DNA of 48,970 bases from Pseudomonadota bacterium (GCA_023391375.1 JAEWBB010000020.1:1-48970); one strand, 5' to 3'; shown: positions 33,736 to 41,826, counted from the stretch's first letter. Notes: generated from the sequence alone by a model not told the origin. Program-made: numbers and translations.

Positions 33736-34821
33736 ATGAATCTCAAGGGACGGGCGCTTGCCCTGGCTACGGCCATTCTGACCCCCGCAGCGGCGTTCGC
33801 TGCGCAGGACGCGGCCCCGGCAGCGACCACTGCGGCCCCCGCTGCGGCCAACGCCGCCCCGGCTGCTACAGCCGCCGCCCCGGCGGCGCCGGCGTTCCAA
33901 TATGCGCCTGCCCAGGCCGGCATCGGCGTTCCCGACGGCCGCATGGGCGTGCAGGACCAGGTCACCCAGCTCGGTCAGCGCGCCGCGGATTTCCACAATC
34001 ACGAACTGATCTGGATGTGCTTCATTATCTCGGCCTTCGTGCTGGTGCTGATGGCCGTGACGATGTGGAAGTTCCGCCGCCGTCCGGGCCGCGAACCGTC
34101 GAAGACCAGCCACCACACGCTGCTCGAGGTGATCTGGACCGCGATCCCCGTGTTCATCCTGATCGCGATCGCCATTCCCTCGATCAACCTGATCCGCGCC
34201 CAGTACAGCCCGCCCAAGGCCGACCTCACCATCAAGGTGACCGGCAACCAGTGGTTCTGGACCTACAGCTATCCGGACAACGGCGATTTCGAGATCATCT
34301 CGAACCTGCTGAAGGAAAAGGGCGACGTGAAGCCGGGTGAGCGGTTCCGCACCGACGCCGACGGCCCGCCGCTGCTGGCGGTCGACGAACGCATCGTCAT
34401 CCCGGCCGGCAAGGTGGTGAAGTTCCTCGTCACTTCGAACGACGTCATCCACTCGTTCGCCGTTCCGGCCTTCTGGACTAAGATCGACGCCAACCCGGGC
34501 CGCATCAACGAGACCTGGGTCAAGGTCGACCGTCCGGGCGTCTATTTCGGCCAGTGTTCCGAACTGTGCGGCGCGCGCCACGGCTACATGCCGATCGCGG
34601 TCGAGGTCGTGACTCCCGAGCGCTTCGCCGAGTGGGTCGCCTCGAAGGGCGGCACCATGCCGGGCGCGGCCAAGCCGTCGACCGCCGACGCCGTCAACGC
34701 CGGCACCGCGGTCCCGGCCGATGCCGCCAACGAGAACGCCGCTGCGCCGGCCGACGCCGCCAACGAGAACGCCGCGGCCCCCGCACCGACCGAGAACCAG
34801 GCCGCGACGGCCCAGAACTAA
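33736..34821 (+). CDS. coxB: Cytochrome c oxidase subunit II
   Basis: Subunit II of the aa3-type oxidase, 361 residues, receiving electrons from cytochrome c at CuA. The signal peptide (MNLKGRALALATAILTPAAA) is followed by an Ala/Pro-rich linker and two membrane helices (residues about 85-145). TGNQWFWTYSYP is the electron-entry region and CSELCGARHGYM holds the CuA ligands. The ATG at 33736 has GAAGG six bases upstream; an ATG at 33706 is the alternative. The C-terminal tail has an 11-residue repeat and no heme-binding CXXCH. Confidence 0.95.
   Translation: MNLKGRALALATAILTPAAAFAAQDAAPAATTAAPAAANAAPAATAAAPAAPAFQYAPAQAGIGVPDGRMGVQDQVTQLGQRAADFHNHELIWMCFIISAFVLVLMAVTMWKFRRRPGREPSKTSHHTLLEVIWTAIPVFILIAIAIPSINLIRAQYSPPKADLTIKVTGNQWFWTYSYPDNGDFEIISNLLKEKGDVKPGERFRTDADGPPLLAVDERIVIPAGKVVKFLVTSNDVIHSFAVPAFWTKIDANPGRINETWVKVDRPGVYFGQCSELCGARHGYMPIAVEVVTPERFAEWVASKGGTMPGAAKPSTADAVNAGTAVPADAANENAAAPADAANENAAAPAPTENQAATAQN
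34714..34779 (+). repeat. 33-bp tandem repeat in the coxB tail
   Basis: Two 33-base units encode PADAANENAAA twice, followed by the degenerate PAPTENQAA. It makes a low-complexity, probably disordered periplasmic tail beyond the CuA domain. Confidence 0.8.
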
Positions 34822-34842
34822 GCCTTTCGAGCGAGAGAGACC

Positions 34843-36534
34843 ATGAGCACCATTCCCGCAGACGCCCTCGCCCTGAAGGCCCATTCGGATCACGCGCACC
34901 ATGACGCGGACCACAAGCCGGGCTTCTTCGCCCGCTGGTTTATGTCGACCAACCACAAGGATATCGGCACCCTCTACCTGATCTTCGCGATCATCGCGGG
35001 CATCATCGGTGGCGGCATCTCCGGCATCATGCGCGCCGAACTGATGCACCCGGGCATCCAGATCCTGAACCATGCCTGGCCGCTCGGCGCGGGCCTCGGC
35101 GCCTCGCCCGACGAAGCGCTCCACCACTGGAACGTGCTGATCACGGCGCACGGCCTGATCATGGTCTTCTTCATGGTCATGCCGGCGATGATCGGCGGGT
35201 TCGGCAACTGGTTCGTCCCGATCATGATCGGCGCGCCGGACATGGCCTTCCCGCGCATGAACAACATCTCGTTCTGGCTGCTGGTCCCGGCCTTCATGCT
35301 GCTCTTGGGCTCCAGCTTCGTCAGCGGCGGCACCGGCCTCGGCGCGGGCACCGGTTGGACGGTCTACGCACCGCTCTCGACCTCGGGCTCGTCCGGCCCC
35401 GCCGTCGACATGGCGATCTTCGCGCTCCACCTTGCGGGCGCCAGCTCGATCCTCGGCGCGATCAACTTCATCACCACCATCTTCAACATGCGCGCGCCGG
35501 GCATGACCCTGCACAAGATGCCGCTGTTCGTGTGGTCGGTGCTGGTCACCGCCTTCCTGCTGCTGCTGGCGCTCCCGGTCCTGGCCGGCGCGATCACCAT
35601 GCTGCTGACCGACCGCAACTTCGGCACCACCTTCTTCGACGCGTCGGGCGGTGGTGACCCGGTCCTCTACCAGCACCTGTTCTGGTTCTTCGGTCACCCC
35701 GAAGTGTACATCATGATCCTGCCGGGCTTCGGCATCGTCAGCCAGATCGTCGCGACATTCAGCCGCAAGCCGGTGTTCGGCTACCTCGGCATGGCCTACG
35801 CGATGGTCGCGATCGGCGTCGTCGGCTTCGTCGTGTGGGCGCACCACATGTATACGATCGGCCTCGACGTGAACACGAAGATGTACTTCACCGCCGCGAC
35901 GATGATCATCGCCGTCCCGACGGGCGTGAAGATCTTCTCGTGGATCGCCACCATGTGGGGAGGCTCGCTGACCTTCGAGACGCCGATGCTGTGGGCGCTG
36001 GGCTTCATCTTCCTGTTCACGGTCGGCGGCGTCACCGGCGTCGTGCTGTCGAACGGCGGTGTCGATAACTACCTGCACGACACCTATTACGTCGTCGCCC
36101 ACTTCCACTACGTGCTGAGCCTGGGCGCCGTGTTCGCCCTCTTCGCGGGCTTCTACTACTGGTTCCCGAAGATGAGCGGAAAGATGTACAACGAGCTGCT
36201 CGGCAAGCTGCACTTCTTCCTGATGTTCGCGGGCGTGAACCTCATCTTCTTCCCGCAGCACTTCCTCGGCCTCGACGGCATGCCGCGCCGTATCCCGGAC
36301 TACACGCCGGTGTTCGAGCGTTGGAACACGCTCTCGACCTATGGCTACATGGTGACGATCGCCGGTGTCGGCATCTTCTTCATCAACGTCTTCTGGTCGC
36401 TCGCGGCGGGCAAGAAGGCTGGCGACAACCCGTGGGGCGAAGGCGCGACCACGCTGGAATGGACCCTCTCCAGCCCGCCGCCGTTCCACCAGTTCGAGAC
36501 CCTGCCTATCATCGATGACGGCAAGGATCATTAA
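34843..36534 (+). CDS. coxA: Cytochrome c oxidase subunit I
   Basis: Catalytic subunit of the aa3 oxidase, 563 residues, twelve membrane helices. WFMSTNHKDIGTLYL opens the core, WFFGHPEVYIMILPGFG contains the CuB His cross-linked to Tyr, and HDTYYVVAHFHYVLSLG holds the heme ligands. The N-terminus is His/Asp-rich (HSDHAHHDADH). It follows coxB by 21 bases with GAGAGAGA ahead of the ATG. A strong terminator follows, separating coxBA from the rest of the assembly genes. Confidence 0.97.
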   Translation: MSTIPADALALKAHSDHAHHDADHKPGFFARWFMSTNHKDIGTLYLIFAIIAGIIGGGISGIMRAELMHPGIQILNHAWPLGAGLGASPDEALHHWNVLITAHGLIMVFFMVMPAMIGGFGNWFVPIMIGAPDMAFPRMNNISFWLLVPAFMLLLGSSFVSGGTGLGAGTGWTVYAPLSTSGSSGPAVDMAIFALHLAGASSILGAINFITTIFNMRAPGMTLHKMPLFVWSVLVTAFLLLLALPVLAGAITMLLTDRNFGTTFFDASGGGDPVLYQHLFWFFGHPEVYIMILPGFGIVSQIVATFSRKPVFGYLGMAYAMVAIGVVGFVVWAHHMYTIGLDVNTKMYFTAATMIIAVPTGVKIFSWIATMWGGSLTFETPMLWALGFIFLFTVGGVTGVVLSNGGVDNYLHDTYYVVAHFHYVLSLGAVFALFAGFYYWFPKMSGKMYNELLGKLHFFLMFAGVNLIFFPQHFLGLDGMPRRIPDYTPVFERWNTLSTYGYMVTIAGVGIFFINVFWSLAAGKKAGDNPWGEGATTLEWTLSSPPPFHQFETLPIIDDGKDH

Positions 36535-36554
36535 GTCGAACTGACCAACGAAAG

Positions 36555-36587
36555 AGGCCGCTCCACGAAAGTGGGGCGGCCTTTTTT
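36555..36587 (+). terminator. Rho-independent terminator of coxBA
   Basis: A 12-bp stem, AGGCCGCTCCAC (36555-36566) with GTGGGGCGGCCT (36571-36582), with one wobble, a GAAA tetraloop, then a T run. It begins 21 bases after the coxA stop. Confidence 0.95.
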
Positions 36588-36608
36588 CTTGCTTTGCGGC
36601 CGGGGAGC

Positions 36609-36935
36609 TTATGCCCGCGTCGGGTTCGGGTTCGCGATCGCGTCGGAAACGGGCAACCTCTTCGGCGGTCGACTGATGGCAAGGTCCTGCCACATACATT
36701 CCCCGGATCGCCGTCCGGACCAGCGGACCCCGGTGACGTTCCCGGCGGAGACCAACAGGTCCACTACGGCCGCGAGATGGTCATCCTCCTTGCTTCGGAT
36801 TTCGCCCACGCTCGTCAATTCGCCTCGGCCGACGAGGTCGTAGACCCGCTTCAAGTCTGACTCGGATACCGATTGCGAGGCAGCGAAGACCCGCCGTTCC
36901 TTAGCCCTGACAAGGCTCAGCGCAGAACGGACCAT
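36609..36935 (-). CDS. Hypothetical protein
   Basis: A possible 108-residue soluble protein. Residues 20-70 (SVSESDLKRVYDLVGRGELT, then EDDHLAAVVDLLVSAGNVTG) look like two or three helices with balanced amino-acid use, unlike the Arg/Pro-rich shadow frames nearby. The C-terminus is unstructured. Base composition is a little less GC-rich than flanking genes. No family recognised. It lies between the coxA terminator and the microprotein gene, reading the same way as the FKBP and cyclophilin genes. Could be spurious. Confidence 0.4.
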   Translation of the reverse strand: MVRSALSLVRAKERRVFAASQSVSESDLKRVYDLVGRGELTSVGEIRSKEDDHLAAVVDLLVSAGNVTGVRWSGRRSGECMWQDLAISRPPKRLPVSDAIANPNPTRA

Positions 36936-36955
36936 GGCTAATCTTTCTTACGCGA

Positions 36956-36976
36956 GAAGGGGCGGCGACCGCCCTT
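36956..36976 (-). terminator. Possible terminator hairpin after the microprotein gene
   Basis: On the minus strand AAGGGCGG pairs with CCGCCCCTT around TCG with one extra C. It begins 8 bases after the microprotein stop. The following bases are CTCGCG, not a T tract, so termination is uncertain. Confidence 0.35.
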
Positions 36977-36983
36977 ATATCGA

Positions 36984-37064
36984 TCAAAGGTGACCGGTGC
37001 AGAACGCCAGCAACAAGATGAGCGGGATCGGGACGCCGATCAGCCAGAGCAATCCGGAACGCAT
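36984..37064 (-). CDS. 26-residue membrane microprotein
   Basis: Minus-strand ATG at 37064 to TGA at 36984-36986 encodes MRSGLLWLIGVPIPLILLLA then FCTGHL. It has a strong TAGGAG Shine-Dalgarno about 8 bases ahead of the ATG, a single strongly hydrophobic helix with an internal Pro-Ile-Pro, and a polar C-terminus. It is too short for normal gene calling. Function unknown; similar tiny one-helix proteins are known in other bacteria, but I cannot name the family. A GC hairpin follows the stop. Support is the Shine-Dalgarno match plus clean membrane composition. Confidence 0.6.
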   Translation of the reverse strand: MRSGLLWLIGVPIPLILLLAFCTGHL

Positions 37065-37116
37065 GGAAAAATCTCCTACCGTGCGCCCGCTGAACGCACG
37101 GCAGGATAAAACAGGC

Positions 37117-37608
37117 TCAGGCCTTGGGTGTGACGCTCAGGAGGCGCAGCTTGAAGCGCAGCACGGAATTGGCCGGGATGCCCGGCAGTTCCTTGGCGCC
37201 GTAACCCAGCTGCGGCGGGATCCAGACGACCCATTCGTCGCCCGGGCGCATCAGCTTCAGCGCCTCGGTGAAGCCGGGGACGAAGCGGTTGACTTCGCCC
37301 GACAGCGGCTCGCCGTCCAGGCTGCTGTCGAACGTCGTGCCGTTGGTCAGCTTGCCCTCGTAGTGGAAGCTCACCGTGTCGCCGTCGACCGGCATGCGGC
37401 CGGCAGGGTTGCCCGACCGGACGATGAAATATTGCAGGCCCGACGCGGTGGTGACGACACCCGCCTGGGCGCCGTTCCTGGCCATGAAGTCGGGGCCGGG
37501 TGCGGTGGCCGGGGCGACCGGCAGCGGCGGGGCGGCAGGGGCCGTCGGCACGGTGGCGCAGGCGGCGAGGAGGAGCGGCGTCAGGGCCGCGAGCAGGCGT
37601 TTGTCCAT
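37117..37608 (-). CDS. FKBP-type peptidyl-prolyl isomerase lipoprotein
   Basis: A 163-residue protein. The lipoprotein signal has its lipid Cys at 17 (LLLAACATV), followed by a Pro/Ala linker. The FKBP domain reads VSFHYEGKLTNGTTFDSS, RFVPGFTEALKLMRPGDEW, IPPQLGYGAKELPGIPANSV and LRFKLRLLSV. It is separate from the membrane FKBP at 28780. It reads against the cta genes and lies next to a cyclophilin gene on the same strand. Confidence 0.9.
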   Translation of the reverse strand: MDKRLLAALTPLLLAACATVPTAPAAPPLPVAPATAPGPDFMARNGAQAGVVTTASGLQYFIVRSGNPAGRMPVDGDTVSFHYEGKLTNGTTFDSSLDGEPLSGEVNRFVPGFTEALKLMRPGDEWVVWIPPQLGYGAKELPGIPANSVLRFKLRLLSVTPKA

Positions 37609-37747
37609 GGCGCCGATGCTAGCGCGGGCGCGGCGAATGAAAAGCCTGTCCTACACGCGCCAGCCCATGCCATATCCGCAGGCCGCCGCACGGCCCGGGC
37701 GGCTTAGGTTCACGCTTCGATGGCCGTTCCCCGTGAACTTTGGGAAC

Positions 37748-38350
37748 TTAAGGCTTCAGCCGCGCCGCCTTGGTGATGGTGATGCGCGGTTCCAGCATCT
37801 GGCCCTTCATCGAACCTTCCCCCTTGTTGGGATCGACCGGCGCGGCGAGGATCTTCTTCACCACGTCCATGCCCTCGGTGACATGGCCGAAGGCGGCGAA
37901 CCCATTGTCGCCGTCGAACGCCGGGATGTCGGTCGTCATGATGAAAAAGTCGGCCTGCGCCTGGCCCGGGGCCAGCGCCGCCATGGCGATCGTCCCGGCC
38001 TTGTTCGACAGACCCGTCTTCGCCGTCGATTCGAACGCCACCGGCTTGGCCAGCTTGCGCGCGTCGCTGGTGATGCCGCCCTGGATCAGACCGCCCTCGC
38101 CGTACGGCATGGCGCGGTAGAAGCTTTCGCCGTCCAGCTTCTTCGCATCGACATAGGCGAGGAAGTTGGCGGTGGTCAGCGGCGCGCGGCCGCGGTCGAG
38201 CGCGATCACGATCCGGCCCAGCGGCGTCTCGAGCGCCACGGGCACCAGGTTTTCGGCCACCGCCGGCGCGGGCGGGACGGGCTCGGCCTGCTGGGCCAGC
38301 GCGGGAGACGAGAGGAAGGCGAGGGCGAGGAGGGCGAATCGCTTGGTCAT
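37748..38350 (-). CDS. Periplasmic cyclophilin-type peptidyl-prolyl isomerase
   Basis: A 200-residue protein with a cleavable signal peptide ending SSPALAQ. It has the cyclophilin core ALETPLGRIVIALDRGRAPL, SFYRAMPYGEGGLIQGG with the catalytic Arg, AQADFFIMTTDIPAFDGDNG and FAAFGHVTEGMDVV. This is a more canonical cyclophilin than the pair at 23165-24972. It is transcribed away from ctaB, with 78 bases between the starts, and followed by the FKBP lipoprotein gene on the same strand. Confidence 0.9.
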   Translation of the reverse strand: MTKRFALLALAFLSSPALAQQAEPVPPAPAVAENLVPVALETPLGRIVIALDRGRAPLTTANFLAYVDAKKLDGESFYRAMPYGEGGLIQGGITSDARKLAKPVAFESTAKTGLSNKAGTIAMAALAPGQAQADFFIMTTDIPAFDGDNGFAAFGHVTEGMDVVKKILAAPVDPNKGEGSMKGQMLEPRITITKAARLKP

Positions 38351-38428
38351 GGGCGCATCCTAGCGCGGGCAAGCTGAACCGCGACCACCCCTTTCCTCGT
38401 TTTGATCAAGGCCTTATAGGCCGCCCCC

Positions 38429-39334
38429 GTGTCCACCATCGCGACTCCTGCTTACACGCCCGCCTCCGCGCGCGACCTGTTCGCGCTGACCAAGCCGCGG
38501 GTGATGACGCTGGTCGTCTTCACCGGCCTGTGCGGGCTGCTGGCGGCGAAAGTGCCGGTGCATCCCGTGCTCGGCTTCACCGCCGTGCTGTGCATCGCGC
38601 TCGGGGCCGGTGCGGCGGGCGCGCTCAACCAGTGGTACGAGGCCGACCTCGACGCCAAGATGAAGCGCACCGCCCAACGGCCGCTGCCGGCGGGCCGGAT
38701 GGACAAGCAGACCGCGCTCCACTTCGGCGTCGGCCTGTCGGTCTTCTCGGTCATCCTGATGGACCTCGCGACCAACATCGTCGCCGCCTTCTGGCTGGCG
38801 GTGTCGATCCTGTTCTACGTTATTGTCTACACCGTCTGGCTGAAGCGGCGGACGGCGCAGAACATCGTCATCGGCGGCGCCGCCGGTGCCTTCCCGCCGC
38901 TGATCGGCTGGGCCGCGGCGACCGGATCGACCCCGCTGATGGCGTGGCTGCTGTTCGCGATCATCTTCCTCTGGACGCCGCCGCACTTCTGGGCATTGAG
39001 CCTGTTCGTGCGTACCGATTATGCGAATGCCGGCGTGCCGATGCTGCCGGTCGTGGCGGGCCTCGAGACGACCCGCCGCCAGGCCTTCCTCTACTCGCTG
39101 CCGATGGCGGCCGCCGCCCTCGCGCCCTACGCGCTGGGCATGGCCGGCTGGCTGTACGGCGCGGCGGCCATCGTGCTCAACGCCTTCTTCCTCGTCTTCG
39201 CCTTCCGCGTGCTCCGCAACAAGGCGACCGAGCCCAAGGACATGGCGCCGGAAAAGCGCCTGTTCGCCTATTCCATCCTGTACCTGTTCGCGCTGTTCGG
39301 CGCACTGGTGATCGACGCGAGGCTGATCCCGTGA
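38429..39334 (+). CDS. ctaB: Protoheme IX farnesyltransferase (heme o synthase)
   Basis: UbiA-type prenyltransferase adding farnesyl to heme b, 301 residues, about nine membrane helices. LTKPRVMTLVVFTGL and LNQWYEADLDAKMKRTAQRP contain the Asp-rich prenyl-phosphate site, and LWTPPHFWALSL is a family signature. The start is GTG at 38429 with TTATAG ten bases upstream and no Shine-Dalgarno, so the mRNA could be leaderless. The stop overlaps the next small gene as GTGA. Confidence 0.95.
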   Translation: MSTIATPAYTPASARDLFALTKPRVMTLVVFTGLCGLLAAKVPVHPVLGFTAVLCIALGAGAAGALNQWYEADLDAKMKRTAQRPLPAGRMDKQTALHFGVGLSVFSVILMDLATNIVAAFWLAVSILFYVIVYTVWLKRRTAQNIVIGGAAGAFPPLIGWAAATGSTPLMAWLLFAIIFLWTPPHFWALSLFVRTDYANAGVPMLPVVAGLETTRRQAFLYSLPMAAAALAPYALGMAGWLYGAAAIVLNAFFLVFAFRVLRNKATEPKDMAPEKRLFAYSILYLFALFGALVIDARLIP

Positions 39335-39456
39335 TCCCCGAAGACGAAATCCGCCGCCGCCAGGCCGAGCGCGCCCGGCTGATGGCGATCCTGCTGTTCG
39401 GCTTCGTCGCGCTGGTCTTCGCCATTTCCATCGCCAAGATGACCATCAACCGTTGA
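39331..39456 (+). CDS. CoxF-like small membrane protein
   Basis: A 41-residue protein starting at GTG 39331 inside the ctaB stop (GTGA) and ending inside the ctaG start (TTGA). The N-terminus is charged (IPEDEIRRRQAERARLM), followed by one membrane helix (AILLFGFVALVFAISIAKM). A similar short charged-then-helix protein, coxF, sits between ctaB and ctaG in other alphaproteobacteria; the match is by position and shape. Probably tied to oxidase assembly; its exact role is unknown. Confidence 0.75.
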   Translation: MIPEDEIRRRQAERARLMAILLFGFVALVFAISIAKMTINR

Positions 39457-40004
39457 CCGACCTCGCCCGCAAGAACGCTCGCGTCGGCCTGCGCATGGCC
39501 TTTTTCGGGCTGTGCATGCTCGGTCTCGCCTTCGCCTCGGTCCCGCTCTACCGCGCCTTCTGCCAGGTCACGGGGCTAGGCGGCACGACCCAGCGGGCCG
39601 ATGCCGCGCCGGGCGCGGTCGCCGGGTCGATCAAGGTCCGCTTCGACGCCAATATCGATCCCAAGCTGCCGTGGAAGTTCGAGCCCGAGCAGAAGACGGT
39701 GACGATCCAGCCGGGCGCGCGGACCACCATCTACTACCAAGCGACCAACCTGACCGCGCGGACCACCACCGGCCAGGCGACCTTCAACGTCAGTCCGAGC
39801 CAAGCAGGACCCTATTTCTCGAAGATCGAATGCTTCTGCTTTACCGAGCAGACGCTGAAGGGCGGGGAGTCGGCGCGCATGCCGGTCGTGTTCTACGTCG
39901 ACCCGAAGATCCGCAAGGATGAGGACGAGGGCACGCGGACGGTCGACGAGATCACCTTGAGCTACACATTTTATCCTGTGGAAACCGGCGGCGCGGTTCG
40001 CTAG
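39453..40004 (+). CDS. ctaG: Cytochrome c oxidase copper-assembly protein CtaG/Cox11
   Basis: Inserts copper into the CuB site of subunit I; 183 residues. One N-terminal membrane helix, the SVPLYRAFCQVTGLGGTTQ segment with a conserved Cys, and the copper-binding CFCF in FSKIECFCFTEQTL are diagnostic. The start is TTG at 39453, overlapping the preceding gene. Lies in the ctaB-coxF-ctaG-ctaE order usual for the class. Confidence 0.95.
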   Translation: MTDLARKNARVGLRMAFFGLCMLGLAFASVPLYRAFCQVTGLGGTTQRADAAPGAVAGSIKVRFDANIDPKLPWKFEPEQKTVTIQPGARTTIYYQATNLTARTTTGQATFNVSPSQAGPYFSKIECFCFTEQTLKGGESARMPVVFYVDPKIRKDEDEGTRTVDEITLSYTFYPVETGGAVR

Positions 40005-40037
40005 AGCGCCTGTCGAACAGCAAAAGACGGATTGAAC

Positions 40038-40856
40038 ATGGCCGGCACCAAGAACCACGACTATCACATCCTTCCGCCCGACCAGTGGCCGCTGATCGGC
40101 AGCTTCTCGGCGCTGGCGCTGACTGGCGGCGGCGTGATGTGGATGCACGACAATCCGTACGGCAAGTTCGTCGCGCTGCTCGGCCTGGCTGGCGTGCTGG
40201 TCACCATGTTCAGCTGGTGGGGCAACGTCATCCGCGAAGGCAAGGCCGGCGACCATACCCCGGTGGTGCAGCTCCACCTGCGCTACGGCATGATCCTGTT
40301 CATCGCCTCGGAGGTGATGTTCTTCGTTGCCTGGTTCTGGGCGTTCTTCTCGGCTTCGCTGTTCCCCAGCGCGATGGACGCGGTCGGCGGGCAATGGCCG
40401 CCCAAGGGCATCGAGGTCCTCGACCCGTTCGCCTTCCCGCTGCTCAACACGTTGATCCTGCTGTGCTCGGGCACCAGCGTCACCTGGGCGCACCACGCGC
40501 TGATCCACGGTGACCGCGAAGGCCTGAAGAAGGGCCTGCTGGTCACCATCGGCCTGGGCATGCTGTTCACCTGCATCCAGGCCTACGAATATATCCACGC
40601 CCCGTTTGCCTTCAAAGGCAACGTCTACGGCGCGACCTTCTTCATGGCGACAGGCTTTCACGGTTTCCACGTGCTGGTTGGCACGATCTTCCTGATCATC
40701 TGCTACCTGCGCGCCAAGAAGGGCGACTTCACCCCGCGCGAACACTTCGGCTTCGAAGCCGCCGCCTGGTACTGGCACTTCGTCGACGTGGTGTGGCTGT
40801 TCCTGTTCGTCTCGATCTACGTCTGGGGCGGCTGGGGCGCGCCGATCCACGGCTGA
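40038..40856 (+). CDS. ctaE: Cytochrome c oxidase subunit III
   Basis: Seven-helix subunit of the aa3 oxidase, 272 residues. NHDYHILPPDQWPLIGSF at the N-terminus, EVMFFVAWFWAFFSASLFP with the conserved Glu, GTSVTWAHHALIHGDR, and GFHGFHVLVGTIF are the family landmarks. The ATG at 40038 is used; a TTG two codons earlier exists. The stop overlaps the DUF983 start as TGATG. Confidence 0.96.
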   Translation: MAGTKNHDYHILPPDQWPLIGSFSALALTGGGVMWMHDNPYGKFVALLGLAGVLVTMFSWWGNVIREGKAGDHTPVVQLHLRYGMILFIASEVMFFVAWFWAFFSASLFPSAMDAVGGQWPPKGIEVLDPFAFPLLNTLILLCSGTSVTWAHHALIHGDREGLKKGLLVTIGLGMLFTCIQAYEYIHAPFAFKGNVYGATFFMATGFHGFHVLVGTIFLIICYLRAKKGDFTPREHFGFEAAAWYWHFVDVVWLFLFVSIYVWGGWGAPIHG

Positions 40857-41236
40857 TGACGGGTCAGGCGCCGGCCGGGGCGGCAGCGCCGTCGTTGGCC
40901 GCCGCCACTCTCCACGGACTTTGTCCGCGATGCGGGGCGAGGACGCTGTTCGGCGGCCTCGCCCGTTTCGCGCCCGCGTGCCGCGCCTGCGGGCTCGACT
41001 TCGACAAGCTCAACGTCGGCGACGGGCCGGCGGCCTTCCTCATCCTGATCATCGGCGCGATCCTGACGGTCGGGGCGATCGCGCTCGAACTGGCCGTCTC
41101 GCCGCCGCGATGGGTGCATCTCGTCTGGGTGCCGGTCGGGCTCGCGCTCACCGTCTATGGCCTGCGCCTCGGCAAAGCCGCGCTGGCGTTCCAGGAGTAT
41201 AAGGAAAAGGCCGAGGAAGGGCGCCTCAAGCGATGA
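40856..41236 (+). CDS. DUF983 family membrane protein
   Basis: A 126-residue protein with a CPRCGARTLFGGLARFAPACRACGLDF zinc-finger-like head (two CxxC pairs, residues about 22-47) and two membrane helices after it. DUF983 genes regularly follow ctaE in alphaproteobacteria, and an oxidase-assembly role is suspected but unproven. Starts by TGATG overlap with ctaE and ends by ATGA overlap with surf1. Confidence 0.85.
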   Translation: MTGQAPAGAAAPSLAAATLHGLCPRCGARTLFGGLARFAPACRACGLDFDKLNVGDGPAAFLILIIGAILTVGAIALELAVSPPRWVHLVWVPVGLALTVYGLRLGKAALAFQEYKEKAEEGRLKR

Positions 41237-41826
41237 AGCGCGTCCCCGTCCTCGCCACGCTCGTCGTGCTGGCCGCGGTCGCGGTGATGATCCGCCTCGG
41301 TTTCTGGCAACTGGGCCGGATGCACGAGAAGGAAGCGCTGCTGGCCCGCTACGCCGCCGCCGAAACGCAGCCGCCGATCGGCTGGCCGACGGTACCGACC
41401 GGTGACGATCGCCTTCCGCTATTCCGCCATGCGGCGGCCAATTGCCTGACGATCGCGGGCTGGCGGACCGCGCCGGGGCAGAGCGTGAAGGACGAGCCAG
41501 GGTTCCTCGTCATCGCCGATTGCCGGACGGGCGCGGAAGGGCCGGGCCTGTCGGTCGAGCTCGGCTGGACCAAGGATCCCAATGCCGGCAAGCAATGGGC
41601 GGGCGGACTGGTCAACGGCATCATCGGCCCCGACCGGCTCAGCCGGATGCGTCTCCACGCCGACGCTCCCGGACCGGGCCTTGCGGCGTCGGCGCCGCCC
41701 AGCCTCGACAGCATTCCCAACAATCACTGGAGCTATGCCATCCAGTGGTTCGCCTTTGCCGTCATCGCGCTGGTGATCTATGCGCTCGCGCTGCGCCGCC
41801 GCTGGACGAGTGAGGCGGCGGCATGA
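41233..41826 (+). CDS. SURF1 family oxidase assembly protein
   Basis: Involved in heme a insertion into subunit I. It is 197 residues with membrane helices at both ends: residues 5-20, followed by IRLGFWQLGRMHEKEAL, and the C-terminus, where NNHWSYAIQWFAFAVIALVI is typical. The periplasmic middle is short compared with many SURF1 proteins. The ATG overlaps the DUF983 stop, and the stop overlaps the M16 start. In many relatives thrC separates surf1 from the M16 gene; it is missing here. Confidence 0.9.
   Translation: MKRVPVLATLVVLAAVAVMIRLGFWQLGRMHEKEALLARYAAAETQPPIGWPTVPTGDDRLPLFRHAAANCLTIAGWRTAPGQSVKDEPGFLVIADCRTGAEGPGLSVELGWTKDPNAGKQWAGGLVNGIIGPDRLSRMRLHADAPGPGLAASAPPSLDSIPNNHWSYAIQWFAFAVIALVIYALALRRRWTSEAAA

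Noticed and set aside
33712..36699. 995-codon open frame on the minus strand across coxB and coxA
   Set aside because: It is the shadow of two certain oxidase genes; the translation is rich in Asp, Glu, Arg and His with no domain pattern, as expected opposite high-GC codons.
36600..37100. Insertion sequence or integron remnant as the cause of the split oxidase operon
   Set aside because: No transposase frame, terminal inverted repeats or target duplication visible around the block.
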